Shown: positions 5,671 to 11,341 of the stretch, in pieces
Layout of the letters: every line of letters starts with the position of its first letter
How positions within the stretch are numbered: the first letter of the stretch is position 1
Source of the DNA: Gammaproteobacteria bacterium
GTDB lineage: Bacteria; Pseudomonadota; Gammaproteobacteria; Pseudomonadales; UBA3067
NCBI GenBank assembly: GCA_002402085.1
Contig: NVVB01000007.1
Location: forward strand, 35,822 to 47,162
DNA: 11,341 bases
Direction: 5' to 3'
Translations under genes and position numbers: made by a program
Notes under the pieces: model-generated
What the model was told of the DNA's origin: nothing
The model's input: only the letters and a program-made list of their open reading frames with translations
The model's database searches: none

Positions 5671-6543
5671 TTAGCTCTTATCATGCAGCCATGGCGGCAT
5701 TTGTTCTTTTAATCGAAGACTCCAATCCACCATCCAATAAAACACCCCGCATACAACCACAAACTCCCGGATTTCATACTGCAGATTATACTGACTAAAA
5801 ATGTCATAACAGGCTGCATAAACACTACTGCAGACAATGACTATGAAGAGGTTCGCGGTAAATAAAATATCGCTCATCAGCTTTACACGCAGCCAATACA
5901 CCAACAAAGCAATTAAGCTAAGAATAAGCGCCGCAGTGTCACTCCAGGTGATCGCAGAAAAGTAATGATGCAAGCTAGAGGAATAAGCCATCATCAGCAC
6001 GACATAATGGGATGGCCAATAGATTGGCGGCAACCATGCCAACAACTTATGTAACGCAAGTACTTTAAAATCACAGTAATAAAGCAATGGAATAATAATA
6101 AAACACCCATACACCACGACATTAATGGCAGTGGACAACCACATCGCAGGTATTAAATTATGTAAATTGGTTTCCTTCTGTAGATTATGGTCATCAAAAA
6201 ACTCACCCGACTGAAAACCAAAAATCTGCTGCCCCCAACTGACTTCCTCCATCGCCACAAGAAACGCGAAACACGCCATACTGATAAATAACAATCGTTG
6301 AAACTTAGACAAAAATAGCGCGCGTCGATCTTGAAAAACGATCACACAGCAAAACACACTGAGCGCTAATAAGACAAATACTGACGCCAGTTCGAACAAA
6401 CCATTCTCGACCGTAGTCCGTCTTAGTAAGTAGCGATAACCGTCAACCCACCGTGTTAGAGCGATAATGATTGTTACCGTAACCAAAGTCACGCCGTGAA
6501 CTGTTAGGAAAGTATAATCCCAGGCTCTACATGTTTTTTTCAT
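5671..6543 (-). CDS. polytopic membrane protein of unknown function
   Basis: A 290-residue integral membrane protein with about seven or eight hydrophobic segments (roughly 13-30, 49-70, 83-98, 133-156, 165-190, 203-219, 226-245 and 258-276). I cannot assign a function. The most notable part is the loop after the third segment: E99-E100-V-S-W103-G104-Q105-Q106, then about 13 residues later NLQKETNLHNL (120-130). Such a clustered acidic, Trp, Gln and His/Asn set looks like a conserved functional site; I have the impression of similar motifs in uncharacterised bacterial membrane proteins but cannot name a family. The CPBP protease motif set is not present. The ATG at 6543 follows a poor ribosome-binding site. 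The gene is 308 nt upstream of the alcohol dehydrogenase on the same strand and probably a separate transcription unit. Confidence 0.8.
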   Translation of the reverse strand: MKKTCRAWDYTFLTVHGVTLVTVTIIIALTRWVDGYRYLLRRTTVENGLFELASVFVLLALSVFCCVIVFQDRRALFLSKFQRLLFISMACFAFLVAMEEVSWGQQIFGFQSGEFFDDHNLQKETNLHNLIPAMWLSTAINVVVYGCFIIIPLLYYCDFKVLALHKLLAWLPPIYWPSHYVVLMMAYSSSLHHYFSAITWSDTAALILSLIALLVYWLRVKLMSDILFTANLFIVIVCSSVYAACYDIFSQYNLQYEIREFVVVCGVFYWMVDWSLRLKEQMPPWLHDKS

Positions 6544-6856
6544 TTACTGTGCTCAGCTTTCATCACTCTGGGTGACATCGGTCAGGCCATTTAAGACCAA
6601 CCCTATAACAACAAACTCCCCCACTTTCCGCCCTGAACTAATCATTCATTGTAAGATTCCCCCACCCCTACGCTGCAATTGACTTCAAGCACACATCCCG
6701 CTTAAGGTGGATCAGTTTTCAACAATAAAATAATAATTTTTTACTAAAAGCCCAAGTGCGCTAAAGACCGCAACTCACCTGTCGTTAGCCACCAACCCAA
6801 TAAAAAAGCCAACTCAAAAAACGACTAACAAAAACAACTAAAAAAAGGATCTTAGC
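6544..6856. other. divergent intergenic region
   Basis: These 313 bases lie between the minus-strand membrane-protein gene and the plus-strand SDR gene, so they should hold both promoters. A very AT-rich stretch is at 6715-6755. A TTGACT occurs at 6679-6684, but only a poor TTAAGG is found 17 bp downstream. No lux box, hairpin or convincing ORF was seen. Confidence 0.6.
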
Positions 6857-7783
6857 ATGAATACCCAAACCCAAATACTGCAAGGAAAAATCGCCGTCAT
6901 TACAGGCGCAGGCAGAGGCATAGGGAAAGCCATGGCACTGTACATGGCTAAAGCAGGTGCGAAAGTAGTCGTCAATGATTTGGGCGGTGATACCGACGGT
7001 AGCGGCGAAAGTAAAGTCGCCGATCAAGTAGTCGCGGAAATAAAACAAGCAGGCGGCGAAGCGGTCGCCAACTACGACAGCGTAGCAACGATGGACGGAG
7101 GACAATCCCTCATCCAAACGGCCCTCGATCATTTTGGCGGCTTGGATATATTAGTCAATAATGCCGGCATATTACGCGACCGAACCATTTTCAAAATGAC
7201 TGAGGCGGATTGGGACGCTGTTTTAGACGTCCATTTAAAAGGCCACTTTAGCTGCTGCCAACCTTTTGCACGCTACATAAGAGAAACCCAACGCGACAAC
7301 TGCCGCATCATCAATTTCTCTTCTGTCTCAGGTTTAATGGGCAACTTTGGCCAAGCCAACTACGCAGCTGCCAAGGCAGGTATCGCCGGTCTAAGTCGGG
7401 TGCTGTCCTTAGAGTTGAAAAAGTATAATTGCACAGTGAACACCATCTCCCCAGGCGCAGCAACGCGTATGACCATCCCTTTATACGAAGCCCGTGGCGT
7501 AAAAATGGACCCAGACAGCCCCACCGCTGGCCCCCAACAAATTGCACCCGTGGTCGCATGGCTGGCATCGGAGAAAGCCAGCGACTTTACTGGCCAAATA
7601 ATTCATGCTGCTCGCGGCACCGTATCGATCATGCAACAACCGGCCTTTATACGCACCTTCGAAAATGACGACCTATGGAGCCAAGAACAACTCGATGACG
7701 TCATGCCTCAATTACTTGATGCCAAACTTAGCCTCGATGAACTAACAAAAGAAAAAGCCACGCCAGAGAAAGTGAGCGGATAG
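6857..7783 (+). CDS. SDR-family dehydrogenase, 3-hydroxyacyl-CoA type
   Basis: NAD(P)-dependent short-chain dehydrogenase/reductase of 308 residues. The Rossmann fold has TGAGRGIG (16-23) and NNAG (101-104); the catalytic residues are S156, Y169 and K173 in the classical SSVSG and YAAAK contexts. The sequence ALYMAKAGAKVVVNDLGGD followed by a Gly/Ser-rich insert, and VHLKGHF around 125-131, resemble the dehydrogenase part of HSD17B4-type multifunctional enzymes more than FabG. A role in oxidising 3-hydroxyacyl-CoA or a similar hydroxy compound is inferred. Asp41 at the end of the second strand favours NAD(H). About 60 charged residues after the core (245-308) exceed the usual FabG length. AAGGA (6845-6849) lies 7 nt before the ATG. 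The next gene is 179 nt away across a hairpin. Confidence 0.92.
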   Translation: MNTQTQILQGKIAVITGAGRGIGKAMALYMAKAGAKVVVNDLGGDTDGSGESKVADQVVAEIKQAGGEAVANYDSVATMDGGQSLIQTALDHFGGLDILVNNAGILRDRTIFKMTEADWDAVLDVHLKGHFSCCQPFARYIRETQRDNCRIINFSSVSGLMGNFGQANYAAAKAGIAGLSRVLSLELKKYNCTVNTISPGAATRMTIPLYEARGVKMDPDSPTAGPQQIAPVVAWLASEKASDFTGQIIHAARGTVSIMQQPAFIRTFENDDLWSQEQLDDVMPQLLDAKLSLDELTKEKATPEKVSG

Positions 7784-7879
7784 ACTTGCCGTATCAACAC
7801 TATTTGCACATCAGAACGGTGCATCTATTAAAGCTATTGACCGACCAAAACTAGCCAGCCAAGGCTGATACATACAACG

Positions 7880-7914
7880 CTGAGATTAATCACGCTTAAA
7901 GCGATTAATCTCAG
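7880..7914. terminator. long hairpin between SDR and CDGSH genes
   Basis: CTGAGATTAATC (7880-7891) and GATTAATCTCAG (7903-7914) form a perfect 12-bp stem, with three further pairs possible inside (GCT/AGC). It begins about 97 nt after the SDR stop and ends 48 nt before the CDGSH start. No T-run follows on the plus strand, so it is not a canonical rho-independent terminator; it may stall or protect the SDR transcript 3' end, or act as an operator. Confidence 0.5.
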
Positions 7915-7962
7915 TCACCCATCACCCACACACTAAACCCAAACACCCTCAAGGGGAATAAC

Positions 7963-8205
7963 ATGAGTGAAGCCAAAGTCGCCAGCAAAACACCCTACGG
8001 CGTCGACGTCGAAGCCGGTAAAAATTATTCTTGGTGCGCTTGCGGACTAAGCGCCAAACAACCCTTCTGCGACGGATCACACGCCAGCACAGACATCCGT
8101 CCCAAGGTATACCGTGCAACAGAGAGTAAAAAAGTATACTTTTGCGGCTGTAAACAAACTCAAAGTCCTTCGTTATGCGATGGCAGTCATAAAAAACTCA
8201 CTTGA
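7963..8205 (+). CDS. double CDGSH iron-sulfur protein
   Basis: An 80-residue protein with two CDGSH-type 2Fe-2S motifs, the arrangement of the CISD3/bacterial tandem class. The first is C25-A-C27...C36-D-G-S-H40 and the second C61-G-C63...C72-D-G-S-H76, each giving the expected three Cys and one His ligands with identical C-X-C-X8-C-X3-H spacing. In the second motif the usual Pro two before the third Cys is displaced (Ser instead; Pro69 is one residue earlier). No signal peptide or membrane segment, so a cytosolic redox or cluster-transfer role is expected; physiological partners are unknown for most bacterial members. AAGGGGA (7951-7957) sits 5 nt before the ATG. The ene-reductase gene begins 34 nt after its stop, making co-transcription and a possible electron-transfer link plausible. 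Confidence 0.93.
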   Translation: MSEAKVASKTPYGVDVEAGKNYSWCACGLSAKQPFCDGSHASTDIRPKVYRATESKKVYFCGCKQTQSPSLCDGSHKKLT

Positions 8206-8239
8206 TGCGAGTTTTAAGCAATCAAACGAAGGTTAATCG

Positions 8240-9331
8240 ATGAGCAGTGATATTTTATTTACCGAAACCAACATCGGCAAGCTCACCCTGCCGAACCGAA
8301 TCGTAATGGCCCCAATGACGCGCAACCGGTCCCCAGGCTACACCCCGGGCGAAGACGTTGCTGCGTATTACAAGCGTCGCGCAGAAGGCGGCGTGGGTTT
8401 AATCATTACCGAAGGCACGACGGTCAATCACATTGCAGCCAACGGGTATCCTGACGTACCGGCTTTTCATGGCCAAGCGCTCGAAGGCTGGAAACACGTC
8501 GTTGATGAAGTGCATTCCGCCGGCGGGCTTATATTTCCGCAGCTATGGCACGTAGGCAGTGTGCGTAAACCGGGCATAGAGCCGCACCCAGAAACACCGG
8601 GGTTCAGCCCATCGGGTTACATCAAACCCGGAAAGAAGCGCTGCTATGAAATGACCTCAAAAGACATCACTGACGTCATCGAAGCATTCGCTCAAGGCGC
8701 GGCCGACGCGCAATCCATTGGCTTTGACGGAGTCGAGTTCCACGGTGCCCATGGCTACCTCCTTGATCAGTTTTTCTGGCCCGGAGTCAATCACCGTACC
8801 GACCAATACGGCGGCAACGTAGAAAACAGAACGCGACTCGTAGCCGAAATAATTACTGCCGCGAGAGACAAAGTCGGCCCAGACTTCCCCTTGATACTCC
8901 GGTTTTCGCAGTGGAAACTGCAAGACTACGACGCTCAATTGGCGCCAACACCGCAAGAATTGGAAGCATTTCTTACCCCGCTGGTGGACGCTGGAATTGA
9001 TGCATTTCACGCCAGCCAACGACGTTATTGGGAACCAGAGTTTGAAGGCAGCTCGTTAAACCTGGCTGGCTGGACAAAAAAACTGACTGGCAAAACAGCC
9101 ATCACAGTAGGCAGTGTTAGCCTGGATTCCGAATTCACGAACCCAAAGCAAATTAATGCCAACCCAACAGGGATTGATAATTTAATCCAACGAATCGAAG
9201 ATCAAGAATTTGATCTGGTAGCGGTAGGCCGGGCGTTACTTGCCGACCCTGCTTGGGCTGAAAAAATCAAAGCGGAACAATTTGATCAGCTTATTCCTTA
9301 CACCGTAGAAGCGATGCAATCCCTCACTTAA
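8240..9331 (+). CDS. old-yellow-enzyme-family ene-reductase
   Basis: FMN-dependent NAD(P)H:flavin oxidoreductase of 363 residues, a TIM barrel that reduces activated C=C bonds of enones, nitroalkenes or related electrophiles. Diagnostic segments are the N-terminal LPNRIVMAPMTRNR (17-30) with T27 by the flavin, PQLWHVG (100-106), the substrate-binding pair H168 and H171 in EFHGAHGYLLDQF with proton-donor-type Y173, the RTDQYGG segment (186-192), a flavin-contacting arginine in LRFSQWK, and VGRALLADP near the C-terminus. Classical OYE proteins have His/Asn at the pair; His/His is an established variant. No FeS domain or C-terminal extension, so it is a simple OYE rather than a 2,4-dienoyl-CoA reductase. 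GAAGG (8228-8232) precedes the ATG by 7 nt. It probably shares an mRNA with the CDGSH gene. Substrate unknown. Confidence 0.95.
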   Translation: MSSDILFTETNIGKLTLPNRIVMAPMTRNRSPGYTPGEDVAAYYKRRAEGGVGLIITEGTTVNHIAANGYPDVPAFHGQALEGWKHVVDEVHSAGGLIFPQLWHVGSVRKPGIEPHPETPGFSPSGYIKPGKKRCYEMTSKDITDVIEAFAQGAADAQSIGFDGVEFHGAHGYLLDQFFWPGVNHRTDQYGGNVENRTRLVAEIITAARDKVGPDFPLILRFSQWKLQDYDAQLAPTPQELEAFLTPLVDAGIDAFHASQRRYWEPEFEGSSLNLAGWTKKLTGKTAITVGSVSLDSEFTNPKQINANPTGIDNLIQRIEDQEFDLVAVGRALLADPAWAEKIKAEQFDQLIPYTVEAMQSLT

Positions 9332-9388
9332 CGGGTTACTGAGGCGAGCCCTTGTCGCGAACCCCAGCCACTAGCCTTTGATGTTTTT

Positions 9389-9424
9389 CATGTAAAGCCT
9401 GTTTATATAAACAGGCTTTACATG
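9389..9424. terminator. perfect 36-bp palindrome, probable bidirectional terminator
   Basis: CATGTAAAGCCTGTTTAT (9389-9406) is followed directly by its exact reverse complement (9407-9424). It lies 57 nt past the stop of the plus-strand ene-reductase gene and 36 nt past the stop of the convergent minus-strand gene. The stem core AAAGCCTG/CAGGCTTT with a small central loop and terminal T-rich bases fits a shared terminator, though the T-tract is short on both sides. Confidence 0.75.
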
Positions 9425-9460
9425 CTATAGAGCTCACATAGCGGCATTGCTACAAGTCAA

Positions 9461-11341
9461 TTACAACGAATCACCCGAAAACAATTCAGTTAAATCAACT
9501 CGCTCGCCATCAATAAACTCGATAAAGACCGAGACACCTTCTCGCCAAACGGTGCCAAACTGCTCAGCGCTTTGAAATATAGCGCCTAACTGTCCGTCAC
9601 CCTCTAAATCTAAATAGAACTCCATCTCAACACCATCCTGATTACGCAGAACGGTTGATCCATCCGTGCCTCTGAGTAACTCGAACATTTTGTCGCCATA
9701 CTCAACCACGAAACTTGATTCGTTTAAACGTAGGCCCTCGACTTCACCCAGCAAGGTCACTAATGCGGTCTCACCTTCCACAGACAACCCTTCAAAGCCC
9801 AATGCAAAAGACGTTTCAGTGCCCAAGGAGATAGCCAAATCTCCAGTAAACCCAGCACTACTGTTTGCAGCAACACTCAATTGCCCCGTTAAGCCGTTAC
9901 CGCCTACATTTTCAGCAATGTCGCGAATACTTAAACCCGATTGCTTGTCCAAGCGCAACATCCCCTGCAGCTCCAAGCTAGCCTCTGAATTCGATATTGT
10001 GCCAGAGACATCAGCAAAAACGGTGTCTTGGCTGTAAATATCAGGCACGGTATACGCGATATCAACGGTCTGGTCGTAGACCATTCCCGTGGCTACTAAT
10101 TCGCGACTCAACAAATTGAAGGTTAACGATAAGTCTTCCTCTAACGTAGGCACAGGAATCGTAACGAAAGGCGCTATTAAGTCACACCCACTCACACCAA
10201 GTACCTGAACGTTGTCATCGCATAACTCAGCCAAGGTAAATTGTTCAGCCAAACCACTGCATACAGAGCCTATAAAGCCATCCACGAACCCACATAGAAA
10301 AGGCAGCACAGCGTCATTGTTGGCAACGTCTGGCAGCACCGAAAACACGGCCGCGTATTTACCAACAGCACCTAGAGCCGCAAGCATTTGAGTGGATGCG
10401 AAGGATTCCTCAACATTATCAAGCTGATTACGAAATGCCACCGCATCAGAGCTACTAAAATCTAAGAAATCAGACCAACCCGTTAAATCACCCGTAAAAA
10501 GCTTAGCCTGAGTCAACGAATCCGAATTTACGGTATTACTCGAAACACTGTCAGAAAGCGTACCTTCTTGCGCTTGCAAGGCAAGCGTCATTCGCTGTAC
10601 AAGCCGATTCCTTAATGGGTCCAACCCTTCCTCGAGACCCTCGATATGATTTGTAAGGTCTATGGCATTTTGAATTAATTGCAGTAATGAAACATCGTTA
10701 CCCGAATCACTGACTTGAACTAATTGACCATTATTTTGCGTAAAGTCCGCGGTTAACCGCGCAAGAATATCCCCTAGATCCCCCCCGTCGGATGCTAAGC
10801 CGGCAAAAGAGGCAGCAGCAAGGGAGTAATTTAACCGGTCTGAATCAACACTTTCCGAATCACCCAATTGGGTAATATCAAGCGCTTCAAGTTCAGCAAA
10901 AGAAAGTGTCAAATTAAATAAATCAGCCACCTGACTGCGCGCGATATTTAAACTGTCTTCAGTAAGGTCGCCGCCCATGGACACAGCAAAGCGACTGCTT
11001 AAATGAGTCAGCGGTGTCACATGCACCGAAAAAGGTTCATCACCGCCATTAAATTGAACCACGTGGGTCATTTCAAAACGAGTACTTAGAGGGAATTGCT
11101 CGCCAAAATCGATATCACCATTCTGATTCAAATCCAACTCAGAAAGCGAATCAAAAACACCACAACCGCCCGCGGCATCACAAGTCATCAAGGTAGGGGA
11201 TGTATTATCGGAACGTCCAGAGATAACCGCTTCAACCAATCCGGCATAGTCTTGCGGTATATCAATCGCGAAGGCTCCGAATGCGTCAGTCAACCCAGCT
11301 CCAAGCACACCGTCTCGCGAGCCATCTGAATCAACCGAAAA
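9461..11341 (-). CDS. large probable exported protein with EF-hand-like loop, 5' end missing
   Basis: Partial gene: the frame runs open to the right edge, so the 626 residues seen are the C-terminal part and a GTG at 11308 is only an internal codon. The first segment (GVLGAGLTDAFGAFAIDIPQDYAG) resembles the end of a carboxypeptidase-regulatory-like or similar beta-sandwich repeat. An EF-hand-type calcium loop follows (DLNQNGDIDFGE, codons 11099-11134) with ligands at positions 1, 3, 5, 7, 9 and 12. The rest is acidic, Asp/Ser/Leu-rich, low in Lys, with scattered Cys, including CGF...VCSG...LCDD...GCD, consistent with a periplasmic or surface location. The C-terminal 200 residues alternate polar and hydrophobic residues like beta structure, ending in a second Asp/Gly-rich stretch (YLDLEGDGQLG). 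I do not recognise the family; a lipoprotein or adhesin-like role is a guess. Confidence 0.8.
   Translation of the reverse strand, partial: FSVDSDGSRDGVLGAGLTDAFGAFAIDIPQDYAGLVEAVISGRSDNTSPTLMTCDAAGGCGVFDSLSELDLNQNGDIDFGEQFPLSTRFEMTHVVQFNGGDEPFSVHVTPLTHLSSRFAVSMGGDLTEDSLNIARSQVADLFNLTLSFAELEALDITQLGDSESVDSDRLNYSLAAASFAGLASDGGDLGDILARLTADFTQNNGQLVQVSDSGNDVSLLQLIQNAIDLTNHIEGLEEGLDPLRNRLVQRMTLALQAQEGTLSDSVSSNTVNSDSLTQAKLFTGDLTGWSDFLDFSSSDAVAFRNQLDNVEESFASTQMLAALGAVGKYAAVFSVLPDVANNDAVLPFLCGFVDGFIGSVCSGLAEQFTLAELCDDNVQVLGVSGCDLIAPFVTIPVPTLEEDLSLTFNLLSRELVATGMVYDQTVDIAYTVPDIYSQDTVFADVSGTISNSEASLELQGMLRLDKQSGLSIRDIAENVGGNGLTGQLSVAANSSAGFTGDLAISLGTETSFALGFEGLSVEGETALVTLLGEVEGLRLNESSFVVEYGDKMFELLRGTDGSTVLRNQDGVEMEFYLDLEGDGQLGAIFQSAEQFGTVWREGVSVFIEFIDGERVDLTELFSGDSL
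11099..11134 (-). other. EF-hand-like calcium loop codons
   Basis: These codons specify DLNQNGDIDFGE, a complete 12-residue EF-hand/dockerin-type loop with Gly at position 6 and Ile at position 8. In exported proteins such loops usually bind extracellular calcium and stabilise a domain. Confidence 0.75.

Noticed and set aside
6679..6707. SDR promoter with TTGACT -35
   Set aside because: The best -10 at 17 bp is TTAAGG, a poor match, and it lies about 150 nt from the gene.
11306..11308. GTG as the start of the right-hand gene
   Set aside because: The same frame stays open for 11 more codons to the window edge and the sequence begins inside a domain-like segment, so the true start is outside.

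Overview
The window looks like chromosomal DNA of a marine-type gammaproteobacterium. This is an inference from moderate GC content, the LuxI/LuxR pair, a PQQ-dependent quinohemoprotein alcohol dehydrogenase and an old-yellow-enzyme/SDR set; no ribosomal or other phylogenetic marker is present. No tRNA, rRNA, CRISPR array, insertion sequence or integrase was seen.

Region 1 (about 156-2842, all minus strand) is a quorum-sensing cluster. Read in the direction of transcription it runs: a LuxR-type receptor (2842-2096), a LuxI-type acyl-homoserine-lactone synthase (1799-1185), a small unrecognised protein that may be a degenerate receiver domain (954-505), and an Arc/MetJ-type ribbon-helix-helix protein (500-156). 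A near-perfect lux box lies 65 nt upstream of luxI, where it would overlap the -35 region, so luxI is probably switched on by the LuxR-AHL complex (positive feedback). The last two genes are only 4 nt apart and appear translationally coupled. In front of them lie a perfect 8-6-8 inverted repeat and a 10-bp phased direct repeat, both good operator candidates. This luxR-luxI-(REC-like)-(RHH) arrangement is the most interesting part of the window.

Region 2 (3045-6543, minus strand) holds a type II quinohemoprotein alcohol dehydrogenase (PQQ propeller plus C-terminal cytochrome c) followed by a strong bidirectional terminator. Upstream of it is a polytopic membrane protein of unknown function with a striking conserved-looking EEVSWGQ...NLHN segment.

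Region 3 (6857-9331, plus strand) carries an SDR of the HSD17B4/FabG-like 3-hydroxyacyl-CoA dehydrogenase type, a small double-CDGSH iron-sulfur protein and an OYE-family ene-reductase. The last two are probably one operon; a long hairpin separates them from the SDR gene. Together with the alcohol dehydrogenase these suggest oxidation of alcohol or lipid-like substrates and redox handling of unsaturated carbonyls, but no shared pathway is proven.

Region 4 (9461-11341, minus strand) is the 3' part of a large, probably exported protein with an EF-hand-like calcium loop; its start lies beyond the right edge. A perfect 36-bp palindrome separates it from the convergent ene-reductase gene.
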